A stretch of 12,529 nt of DNA from an uncultured Dorea sp. (lineage in GTDB: Bacteria > Bacillota > Clostridia > Lachnospirales > Lachnospiraceae): positions 1 to 12,529 of the forward strand of contig CAJUTH010000061.1 in NCBI GenBank assembly GCA_910589275.1, in the 5' to 3' direction. The notes beneath the pieces were generated by a model. The model was not told the DNA's origin. It saw only the letters and a program-made list of their open reading frames with translations, and made no database searches. Shown here in pieces: positions 1 to 5,233 of the stretch (its first letter is position 1; each line of letters begins with the position of its first letter). The position numbers and the translations under genes were made by a program.

Positions 1-306
1 ACAGAAGAAAACTTCAATCTCCTGCTGGAAAAGACACAGAAGGAACAGGCGGAATTAAAAGCCAAGGTTGAGGAAGGCCGGAAACGCCTTGCCGATGAAA
101 TCCGGCTTGCCGTGGACGCAAGGCAGTGGGTGGAATCCATACAGGAATACCGGGACATCACCGAGCTGGACGCTTCCACCTTAAACCGCCTGATGAAAGA
201 AATCGTTGTCCATGAAACCATAGACAGCGACAAAACAAGACACATTTCTATCGAAATTCATTTTAATCTCAAACCCATACCGGAAGTGGAGCAGGTCACA
301 GGCTGA
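1..306 (+). CDS. Large serine recombinase, C-terminal fragment (DUF4368-like end)
   Basis: The frame is open from the first base of the window to a TGA at 304-306, so this is the last ~101 residues of a gene that starts outside. The visible part is a charged, coiled-coil-like helix rich in Glu, Lys and Gln (about residues 1-40), then a segment with YRDITELDASTLNRLMKEI and the ending IEIHFNL. From family knowledge, this matches the DUF4368 tail of large serine recombinases (TnpX/TndX type) that excise and integrate clostridial conjugative or mobilizable elements. The catalytic serine domain is off the window and cannot be checked. The gene ends about 100 nt from where the neighbouring macro gene loses its normal sequence, which is the usual place for such a recombinase at an element end. 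A GTG at 112 is internal, not the real start. Confidence 0.82.
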   Translation, partial: TEENFNLLLEKTQKEQAELKAKVEEGRKRLADEIRLAVDARQWVESIQEYRDITELDASTLNRLMKEIVVHETIDSDKTRHISIEIHFNLKPIPEVEQVTG

Positions 307-410
307 CCGCTCCCCTGCTCCGGGGGATTCTTTAAAAACTCCATATATATTTCTTGACGTGCCGCCGCCCGCCAGAAAGCTGTATTGTTCCTACTAATTG
401 GGGATAACAC
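307..410. other. Putative mobile-element end / attachment junction
   Basis: This stretch lies between the recombinase stop and the last recognisable macro-protein codons (NTTLLRL, ending near 410 on the minus strand). It holds no plus-strand gene, only the abnormal C-terminal tail of the macro ORF. The crossover is most likely between about 395 and 410. A GA dinucleotide at 403-404 is one possible core, since GA cores are known for TndX/TnpX-type recombinases, but the core cannot be fixed without the other end. A stem pairing 288-294 with 315-321 (GGAGCAG/CTGCTCC) straddles the recombinase stop. It lacks a clear U-tract and is only a weak terminator candidate. Placing the junction here is inference. 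Confidence 0.5.
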
Positions 411-1072
411 AGCCGCAGCAATGTAGTATTGAACGGTTCATCCAGTCTTTCCATCAGGTCGTCCAGCCCCCTGGGAGCAGCCATAGGCGCAGCCTCTGCT
501 AAAAGCGGCTCCATTTGCTGGCGGCGAACGCTGCATGTGTCAACATAATGCTCATTGATGTAGCTTTCTACCGCTCCAAGGAGTTCTTCACTGACCACAA
601 AGGAAGCCCGGTCAAAAACCGCTAAATACACATCCATATCATGTTCTGTAAGAAAGTCCTTGATTGCAGCAGCGGCAACCTGTAATGCCTCATCCTTGGG
701 GTAACCGTAAATGCCACTGGAAATCAGCGGAAACGCTATACTCTCGCATTTGTTCTTCAACGCCAGCTTCAAAGATTCCATATAAGCGGACCAAAGAAGC
801 TTTTCATTCTGTTCTGGAGACCAGTGGCGATACACGGGGCCGGCGGCATGGATGACATACTTCGCCGGAAGATTAAAGCCATGAGTAATCGCAGCGCCGC
901 CTGTCTTTATTGGCGAAATCTTATCACAGGCTGCTTGAAGCTTGGCAGAGCCCGCCGCCTTAAATATAGCTCCGCAGACTCCTCCACCCATAACCAAGTC
1001 GGTGTTAGCGGCGTTGACAATCGCATCAACCTTCATTCGTGTTATATCCTGCCGCACAATTGTAAAGGGCAT
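332..1072 (-). CDS. Macro-domain (ADP-ribose-binding/hydrolase) protein with altered C-terminus
   Basis: The N-terminal ~180 residues are a macro domain, which binds ADP-ribose and often removes ADP-ribose or O-acetyl-ADP-ribose modifications. Visible motifs are QDIT (8-11), VNAAN (19-23), GGGVCGAIFKAAG (29-41) and the phosphate loop ISSGIYGYP (118-126). Cys33 stands where MacroD/YmdB-type enzymes usually have a catalytic Asp (GGGVDGAI), so activity may differ. Residues ~203-221 (LDDLMERLDEPFNTTLLRL) match, as I recall, the start of a C-terminal extension found in ~340-residue clostridial homologues. After residue 221 the sequence becomes an unrelated 25-residue basic tail, consistent with element insertion replacing the normal end. 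The ATG at 1072 is preceded by GAGGAGGTGG at a good distance. The gene is convergent with the recombinase, with stops about 25 nt apart. The macro-domain call is firm; the truncation is inferred. Confidence 0.85.
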   Translation of the reverse strand: MPFTIVRQDITRMKVDAIVNAANTDLVMGGGVCGAIFKAAGSAKLQAACDKISPIKTGGAAITHGFNLPAKYVIHAAGPVYRHWSPEQNEKLLWSAYMESLKLALKNKCESIAFPLISSGIYGYPKDEALQVAAAAIKDFLTEHDMDVYLAVFDRASFVVSEELLGAVESYINEHYVDTCSVRRQQMEPLLAEAAPMAAPRGLDDLMERLDEPFNTTLLRLCYPQLVGTIQLSGGRRHVKKYIWSF

Positions 1073-1140
1073 GGTTCCACCTCCTCATATGAAAATATTA
1101 AAATCCTTAATGCAGTCTATATTACGAAAAATATAGCTTT

Positions 1141-1169
1141 ATCATACCACAAATCCAGATCCATCTCAA
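1141..1169 (-). promoter_or_regulatory. Candidate sigma-A promoter of the macro-domain gene
   Basis: On the minus strand TTGAGA (1164-1169) and TATGAT (1141-1146) are separated by exactly 17 nt, close to the housekeeping consensus. Transcription would start near 1134 and give a ~60-nt leader before the ATG at 1072. It is divergent from the ssrA promoter at 1254-1282. Confidence 0.55.
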
Positions 1170-1216
1170 TTCCTGTTACTGTTCACTCCGTTCACAGCAG
1201 CCTTCGCAAATCCATT

Positions 1217-1245
1217 GAAAATTCGCTTCACGAATGGGAATTTTC
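1217..1245. repeat. Interrupted inverted repeat just upstream of the ssrA promoter
   Basis: GAAAATTC (1217-1224) and GAATTTTC (1238-1245) are inverted copies. Within them ATTCG (1221-1225) and CGAAT (1231-1235) also pair around CTTCA. The repeat ends 8 nt before the ssrA -35 box and lies upstream of the macro promoter, so it could be an operator or a transcribed hairpin. No known regulator motif is recognised; it does not match the Gram-positive LexA consensus. Confidence 0.4.
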
Positions 1246-1253
1246 GTTTTCCC

Positions 1254-1282
1254 TTGACTTTTCTAATCCTTCTGCATATAAT
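1254..1282 (+). promoter_or_regulatory. Sigma-A promoter of ssrA
   Basis: TTGACT (1254-1259), a 17-nt spacer, then a perfect TATAAT (1277-1282). Transcription should start near 1289, about 80 nt before the mature tmRNA 5' end. This is the best promoter match in the window and fits a highly expressed stable RNA. Confidence 0.85.
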
Positions 1283-1321
1283 CATAATACGCAGACGAAT
1301 TTCTGCGAACCGGCACAAGAT

Positions 1322-1360
1322 GCTTCCGCCCGGCAGTTACAAGGATATGCCGCCGGAAGC
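1322..1360 (+). other. Hairpin in the ssrA 5' leader
   Basis: GCTTCCG (1322-1328) pairs with CGGAAGC (1354-1360), and an inner stem CGGCA (1331-1335) pairs with TGCCG (1348-1352). The two are separated by a small CC/C internal loop and closed by a 12-nt loop. The hairpin ends 9 nt before the predicted mature tmRNA start at 1370. It would lie in the precursor segment that RNase P removes, so it may help processing. That role is inferred from position. Confidence 0.6.
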
Positions 1361-1369
1361 CAATGATCT

Positions 1370-1720
1370 GGGCTTGTACTGGTTTCGACGGGGGTTTAGA
1401 AGTTTGGGAAGCCATTCGTAGTAGGACACTACGTTAAAAGTTCTAATTAAATATAAACGCAGACAATAGAGAGTTAGCGTACGCAGCCTAATCTGGCTGC
1501 AGTCGGCCTTAGGTCTTCCGTCGCTTAAGTAACCGGCTTCGACGAGACGGAGCACTTCGTTTCCAAAGCTTTGAGGGAATGGAAGATTTTATGAAGCTAC
1601 TGATGCTTTCAGCCTGTCATTAGGCGGGAAGCGGAGGGAATGAACGTATAATGACTGTAATGGGAGATGCCTGAATGGAAGAGCTTTCGGACGCGGGTTC
1701 GATTCCCGCCAGGTCCACCA
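1370..1720 (+). ncRNA. ssrA: tmRNA (transfer-messenger RNA)
   Basis: This RNA rescues ribosomes stalled on mRNAs without a stop codon. It enters with SmpB as alanyl-tmRNA and then supplies a short reading frame encoding a degradation tag. The 351-nt gene shows the hallmarks. The 5' acceptor strand GGGCTTG (1370-1376) pairs with CAGGTCC (1710-1716), including the G3-U pair needed by alanyl-tRNA synthetase. The conserved CTGGTTTCGACGGGG follows. A T-arm with loop TTCGATT and stems GCGGG/CCCGC is near the end, and an encoded ACCA closes the 3' end. The tag frame is at 1459-1491. A strong promoter lies upstream and a long terminator follows 63 nt downstream. smpB, its protein partner, is on the opposite strand at 9447-9914. 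The ends are set by acceptor-stem pairing and should be accurate to a base or two. Confidence 0.97.
1459..1491 (+). other. ssrA: tmRNA proteolysis-tag reading frame
   Basis: From the resume codon GCA the frame reads A-D-N-R-E-L-A-Y-A-A followed by TAA (1489-1491). The Ala start and the hydrophobic AYAA end are the expected features of a tag recognised by ClpXP-type proteases. The first alanine is donated by the charged tmRNA itself, so the final tag would be A+ADNRELAYAA. Confidence 0.9.
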
Positions 1721-1783
1721 AAAAGTCCTTAATCAAACCTTGTCCAAAAAAAGGATTGATTTGAGTTAAAATAATGACCTGAG

Positions 1784-1819
1784 AAAAATCCGTGAGTGCT
1801 TTCGCACCACGGATTTTTT
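1784..1819 (+). terminator. Intrinsic terminator of ssrA
   Basis: AAAAATCCGTG (1784-1794) pairs perfectly with CACGGATTTTT (1808-1818). An inner GTGC/GCAC stem follows with one bulged A at 1795 and a TTTC tetraloop, and the T-run extends to 1819. The A-run on the 5' side makes it potentially bidirectional. A weaker inverted repeat without a T-tract (about 1731-1761) lies between it and the tmRNA end. Confidence 0.88.
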
Positions 1820-1945
1820 CGTTATTATACTGCATAAGTTTATCTTTCATAGGTTCTACAATCGTGTTAAATGGTTCAGCAAACTCCTTTCTGGAGCTAG
1901 CTTTGTTAAATCTAATGGTTTTCATCTAAGATATCCAGAAAACTG

Positions 1946-1974
1946 TTTATATCTTCTACGAGAAATGTTATAAG
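1946..1974 (+). promoter_or_regulatory. Weak candidate promoter for the antitoxin-like gene
   Basis: An extended -10 (TG-T-TATAAG, hexamer 1969-1974) has only a poor -35 (TTTATA, 1946-1951) at 17 nt. The 307 nt between the tmRNA end and the gene start at 2028 otherwise hold the ssrA terminator and AT-rich sequence with no convincing gene. Confidence 0.35.
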
Positions 1975-2027
1975 AAAAATGAATTTAACTATTATTTTTT
2001 GCTAGGAAATTTGAGATGAGGATTAAG

Positions 2028-2267
2028 ATGAGTACTCTTGAGAACACAATTTCTATATTAGAAGTATTGCCAGAAACGGATTTAATTAAGATACAGGATT
2101 TGGCTAAAAAACTTTTTCAGCAACGACGGAGTGAATGTCCATTCCCGTTAAAAAGCAGAGAGGATTTTTATCGAGATTTAGAAATTTCCAGAAAACAAGC
2201 CGCTGAAGGAAAATGTACGGAGATGGAACAGGCTATTGAGGAAATCAGGGAAAAATATGGATTATGA
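2028..2267 (+). CDS. Small orphan antitoxin-like protein (79 aa)
   Basis: This short acidic protein begins MSTLENTISILEVLPETDLI and ends EMEQAIEEIREKYGL. The predicted fold is an N-terminal helical part (1-30), a linker with PFPLKSREDFYRDLE (about 39-53), and a charged C-terminal helix. I recognise the general style as a conserved small protein of Lachnospiraceae and related Firmicutes resembling antitoxins of RelE/ParE-type modules, but no specific family name is secure. No toxin gene lies on either side: a terminator follows 18 nt after the stop. It is therefore orphan, or the toxin was lost. An in-frame ATG at 2016 has AGGA 8 nt upstream. I prefer 2028 because GAGATGAGGA sits just before it and the protein then opens with its typical MSTLENT. 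Function is inferred. Confidence 0.65.
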   Translation: MSTLENTISILEVLPETDLIKIQDLAKKLFQQRRSECPFPLKSREDFYRDLEISRKQAAEGKCTEMEQAIEEIREKYGL

Positions 2268-2284
2268 GAATTTTTTCCAAAAAT

Positions 2285-2323
2285 AAATCCATCCGCTATT
2301 TTTTATCAATTGCGGATGGATTT
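2285..2323. terminator. Bidirectional terminator between convergent genes
   Basis: AAATCCATCCGC (2285-2296) and GCGGATGGATTT (2312-2323) form a perfect 12-bp stem with a 15-nt loop. Read on the minus strand it is followed by TTTATTTTT, a good U-tract that would end transcripts from the epimerase side. Read on the plus strand the tail is weaker (TTTGTCTCATTT). It lies 18 nt after the antitoxin-like stop. Confidence 0.8.
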
Positions 2324-2330
2324 GTCTCAT

Positions 2331-2400
2331 TTCCAAGACATCTGCAATTGCTTTTTCTGTTTTGCACAGTCGGAAAGGTACAGATTTTCATGTCTTGAAA
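2331..2400 (-). other. Possible structured 3' UTR after the epimerase gene
   Basis: CAAGACAT (2334-2341) and ATGTCTTG (2390-2397) are perfect inverted copies about 50 nt apart, with a further TGCAA/TTGCA pair (2343-2347 and 2362-2366) inside. In the epimerase transcript this would fold between the stop codon at 2429 and the terminator. No known RNA family is recognised; the pairing may be chance. Confidence 0.25.
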
Positions 2401-2428
2401 TATCGAGTATCAGGAATCGCTCTTCCTC

Positions 2429-3322
2429 TTATTGAACAACAATCTTATATTCTGCCTGAAATACCCCGCCCGGGGCAAGCTTCAGCTCCCACTCACGGTC
2501 TTTTAATTCTCCTTCAAACACATCCTTATCGCATCTCCCATACCATGGTTCAATGCAGATAAACGGAGCCTTCTTCTTCGGCGGCGACCAAATCCCTACC
2601 AGCGGAGCGCTAAATTCCACTGCCAGATATTCCTCTCCGTTCCCGTCTAAAAGAGACACCCTCTGGGTCTGTCCTTCCTCAATCACCTTGGCATCGTAAT
2701 CAAAGAGAGTCTCCGTAACCGGCAGGATTCCTTCCTGAAGGTTTACCGCCTCGTGGGCGTTAGTCACGGTTCCTCCCTGCCCGAAAATGGTGTTGATAAA
2801 ATATGCCAGATTCTTTCCGTCCCGATCCTGCAGGCGGAGGGCGCAATCCGTCTGTTTGTCTCCTTCCTTAAGAGGACAGTTAAAGGCCGGATGCGCGCCG
2901 ATCGCAAAATACATCGTCTCTTCTGACGGATTTTCCACCTTCCACATAACCTTCACGCCATTTTCTAGAAGCTGATAACCGATTTCCAAATGAAAGGCGA
3001 AAGGATATACCCCGCGGCTTTCTTCATCATCCTCCAGCCCGAACCATACCGCATCCTCCGTCTGGCTGATCAATGTAAAATCACGGTCTCTTGCAAAGCC
3101 ATGCTGACTCATTTGATACTCGGTTCCCTCATGACGGTAAACCCCATTTCTCACACCGCCTACAAACGGGAACAGCACCGGAGACGTACGGTTCCAGTAA
3201 GCCGGATCCCCGCACCAGAGATATTCCGTTCCAGTATCCGTCCTGCGCAGCGACTTCAGTTCCGCGCCATGCAGATTGACGCCGATTTCAATGATTCCAT
3301 TCTTCAAAATAATATCTGCCAT
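2429..3322 (-). CDS. Aldose 1-epimerase family protein (LacX/GalM-like)
   Basis: This 297-residue cytoplasmic enzyme is of the galactose-mutarotase fold, which interconverts alpha and beta anomers of sugars. Landmarks are WCGDPAYWNRTSPVLFP (36-52), QHGFARD with His74, GAHPAFNCPL with His144, and IEPWYGRCD with Glu258. The two His and the Glu are placed like the catalytic His/Glu set of GalM. The short length and the HGFARD and GAHPAFN spellings fit the LacX-like subgroup better than classical ~340-residue GalM, so the true substrate may be a phosphorylated or uncommon sugar. The start is supported by AAGGAGG upstream. It lies 35 nt downstream of the YczE-like gene in the same direction and is probably co-transcribed with it, ending at the terminator at 2285-2323. 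No sugar catabolic genes are nearby. Confidence 0.88.
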   Translation of the reverse strand: MADIILKNGIIEIGVNLHGAELKSLRRTDTGTEYLWCGDPAYWNRTSPVLFPFVGGVRNGVYRHEGTEYQMSQHGFARDRDFTLISQTEDAVWFGLEDDEESRGVYPFAFHLEIGYQLLENGVKVMWKVENPSEETMYFAIGAHPAFNCPLKEGDKQTDCALRLQDRDGKNLAYFINTIFGQGGTVTNAHEAVNLQEGILPVTETLFDYDAKVIEEGQTQRVSLLDGNGEEYLAVEFSAPLVGIWSPPKKKAPFICIEPWYGRCDKDVFEGELKDREWELKLAPGGVFQAEYKIVVQ

Positions 3323-3357
3323 TTTTCGTCCTCCTTTTCCTGTTTACACTTTATAGT

Positions 3358-4029
3358 TCAGGCTTTCCCTACTTCAAAATACCGGTCAAACCATCGGCCG
3401 TATACACCGATCAGCGGCCCGTTGCAGCATGCCATCACCAGCGTCCCCACACCCACTGCCACAAGCCTGTGGAACATCAAAAACGACATGCTTACCGTCA
3501 GCAGAAGAAACGCCAGATCAAAACGAAGCTTAAACCCCGCCAGATCCTTTTGATATTTCTCACTAATCCCTTTTACAAAGAACTCATAAACCTGCGGATA
3601 ATACCGGCTCTTGAAATACAGCATGGCCGCAAACGCATTGATAAAAAAGCCAATGATAAAATACCCCGCGCGGACCCTCAGCGGAAGCGTCCCCGGCGGA
3701 TATATATCTGGGTTAAGCTGCGTAACTGCCATTCTCCACAGATCAAGCATCAGGCCATAGATCAGACCTGAAAGAAACGCCCCGAAATACAATGGCTTCA
3801 CTTGTTTCATGGCTATGCAGAACAAAATTCCCTGAACCACATATTCTGCCTGCCCGAAGGTTAAAAACGGCACCCTAAGGCTCACCAAATATGCTGGGGA
3901 CACGATCACCGACAGCCCAAAATCTGCGGCCGACAGCATCGCTGTTGCCAGAGATAACAACAATGCCCCCAGTATATATACCACCTCGTCACTCAGTCGG
4001 ATTTTCTTTTTCTTAGCTAACTCCTGCAT
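3358..4029 (-). CDS. YczE/YitT-type integral membrane protein (DUF6198-like)
   Basis: This 223-residue hydrophobic protein has about five to six membrane segments (roughly 15-40, 55-75, 80-100, 122-142 and 172-205). A short basic N-terminus MQELAKKKKIR suggests a cytoplasmic start. Sequences such as GALLLSLATAMLSAADFG near the start and GTLVMACCNGPLIGVYGRWFD near the end fit the YczE/YyaS/YitT group, whose function is unknown. From family knowledge some relatives sit next to transcriptional regulators; none is present here. The ATG at 4029 has GGGAG upstream. A perfect inverted repeat at 4051-4085 overlaps the predicted promoter. The aldose-epimerase gene follows after 35 nt. A transport role is possible but not shown. 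Confidence 0.75.
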   Translation of the reverse strand: MQELAKKKKIRLSDEVVYILGALLLSLATAMLSAADFGLSVIVSPAYLVSLRVPFLTFGQAEYVVQGILFCIAMKQVKPLYFGAFLSGLIYGLMLDLWRMAVTQLNPDIYPPGTLPLRVRAGYFIIGFFINAFAAMLYFKSRYYPQVYEFFVKGISEKYQKDLAGFKLRFDLAFLLLTVSMSFLMFHRLVAVGVGTLVMACCNGPLIGVYGRWFDRYFEVGKA

Positions 4030-4050
4030 TTGATTTCTCCCATTCCAGTT

Positions 4051-4088
4051 CTAGTACATCGAATATTAAGTTTTGGATGTACTAGTAT
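4051..4088 (-). promoter_or_regulatory. Inverted-repeat operator over a candidate promoter
   Basis: CTAGTACATC (4051-4060) and GATGTACTAG (4076-4085) are perfect 10-bp inverted copies separated by 15 nt. On the minus strand a TATACT -10 box (4083-4088) overlaps the upstream arm, while the -35 position has no good match. A protein bound here would block initiation. The arms lie 22-56 nt upstream of the YczE-like start codon. As RNA the repeat could also form a hairpin, but no T-run follows, so it is not a terminator. The regulator is not encoded in the window. Confidence 0.6.
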
Positions 4089-4139
4089 AACGTCTCCTAA
4101 TTAATCGGAATACGTTTACAAGCTTTATCTGCAGTCTAA

Positions 4140-5165
4140 TCACAACAGCTTCCCCAGCGCTTCTATTTCTTCCGTTGTTGTCGCCCAGCTTGTAGCAAAC
4201 CGCACCACCGTATGACTTTCATCTGCCTTCTCCCAGAAACTGACATTCACCTGTTTCTTCAATCTCTCCAGCCTATCGTTCTCCAGCACGATAAATATTT
4301 GGTTCGCCGGGGAATCAAGTAAAAACCGATAACCCTTTTCCCTGAACAGCCTCTTCAATACATCCGCCGTCTCAATTGCATTCCTGCTGATCTCCATATA
4401 GAGATTATCCGTAAATAACGTATCAAACTGTACGCCCAGCAGTCTTCCCTTTGCCAGCAGCGCTCCATGCTGTTTTACCGTAGTCAGAAAATGCTCCGGC
4501 GTGTTATGATGAGTAAACACAACCGCTTCGCCGCACAGCGCTCCGACTTTCGTTCCCCCAATATAGAATACATCCATTATTCTGGCAATATCCGGAAGCG
4601 TCACATCTGTCTCCTTACTTGCAAGACCATACCCCAGCCTTGCTCCGTCCATATAAAATGGAATCCCATATTCCCTGCAAAGCACAGACAATTCCTCAAG
4701 TTCCTTAAGTGAATACAGCGTTCCATATTCCGTAGGATGGGAAATATAGACCATGCCCGGAAATACCATATGCTCATGATTTTCATCCTCATAAAATTCT
4801 TCCAGACAGCGTCTTACCGTTTCTGCTGCAAGCTTCCCTTCCGTATGCGGAAGCGTGATTACTTTATGCCCGGTAAATTCAATTGCTCCCGCTTCATGCT
4901 GGCTCACATGTCCGGTCTCTGCGGCAATGACCCCCTGATACTTCGTAAGCATAGCGTCAATCACAATCTGATTGGTCTGCGTTCCGCCGGTCAGGAAATG
5001 AACCTCCGCTTCCGGATTCTGACAGCAGCCCTTGATTTTTTCCTTTGCCATAGCACAATACTTATCAGAGCCGTAACCGCTTAACGGTTCTTCGTTCGTC
5101 TCAGCCAAACGCTCCAAAATCTTATCATGGGCTCCTTTATTATAATCACATTCAAAAGACAGCAT
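4140..5165 (-). CDS. ltaA: Low-specificity L-threonine aldolase
   Basis: This PLP-dependent cytoplasmic enzyme splits L-threonine or L-allo-threonine into glycine and acetaldehyde. Fold-type-I landmarks are LTGGTQTNQ (58-66), ETGHVSQHE with His86 near the cofactor ring, FYMDGARLGYGL with Asp173 and Arg176, and GGTKVGAL with the Schiff-base Lys206. The 341-residue length is normal for the family. A further in-frame ATG exists at 5186. The AAGGAGGAG site lies inside those first codons and is correctly spaced for the ATG at 5165, so 5165 is chosen. The threonine/serine exporter gene lies 68 nt upstream in the same direction, and a small GACGG/CCGTC hairpin (5202-5216) sits between them. This pairing supports a role in threonine/glycine balance. 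Relatives act on other beta-hydroxy amino acids, so exact substrate preference is open. Confidence 0.92.
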   Translation of the reverse strand: MLSFECDYNKGAHDKILERLAETNEEPLSGYGSDKYCAMAKEKIKGCCQNPEAEVHFLTGGTQTNQIVIDAMLTKYQGVIAAETGHVSQHEAGAIEFTGHKVITLPHTEGKLAAETVRRCLEEFYEDENHEHMVFPGMVYISHPTEYGTLYSLKELEELSVLCREYGIPFYMDGARLGYGLASKETDVTLPDIARIMDVFYIGGTKVGALCGEAVVFTHHNTPEHFLTTVKQHGALLAKGRLLGVQFDTLFTDNLYMEISRNAIETADVLKRLFREKGYRFLLDSPANQIFIVLENDRLERLKKQVNVSFWEKADESHTVVRFATSWATTTEEIEALGKLL

Positions 5166-5233
5166 CCCATCTCCTCCTTGTATCATAATTGTTTTTAAGT
5201 TTCCGACGGTTCCTCCGTCCTATTTGTTTCTTC

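Noticed and set aside
824..1366. 180-codon plus-strand ORF across the macro gene start and intergenic region
   Set aside because: It is the complement of real macro codons followed by promoter sequence, with no ribosome site or recognisable domain.
1690..1720. Genomic-island attachment site at the ssrA 3' end
   Set aside because: No second copy of the tmRNA 3' end was seen in the window and no tyrosine integrase is present.
1620..1925. 101-codon minus-strand ORF overlapping ssrA
   Set aside because: More than a third of it is antisense to the tmRNA 3' end and reads the familiar DLAGIEPASESS artefact. The start has no good ribosome site. Only its first ~45 codons are kept as a weak lead.
5202..5216. 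GACGG/CCGTC hairpin between the exporter and aldolase genes as a terminator
   Set aside because: The stem is only 5 bp and no T-run follows on the minus strand, so it is at most a minor intercistronic hairpin.
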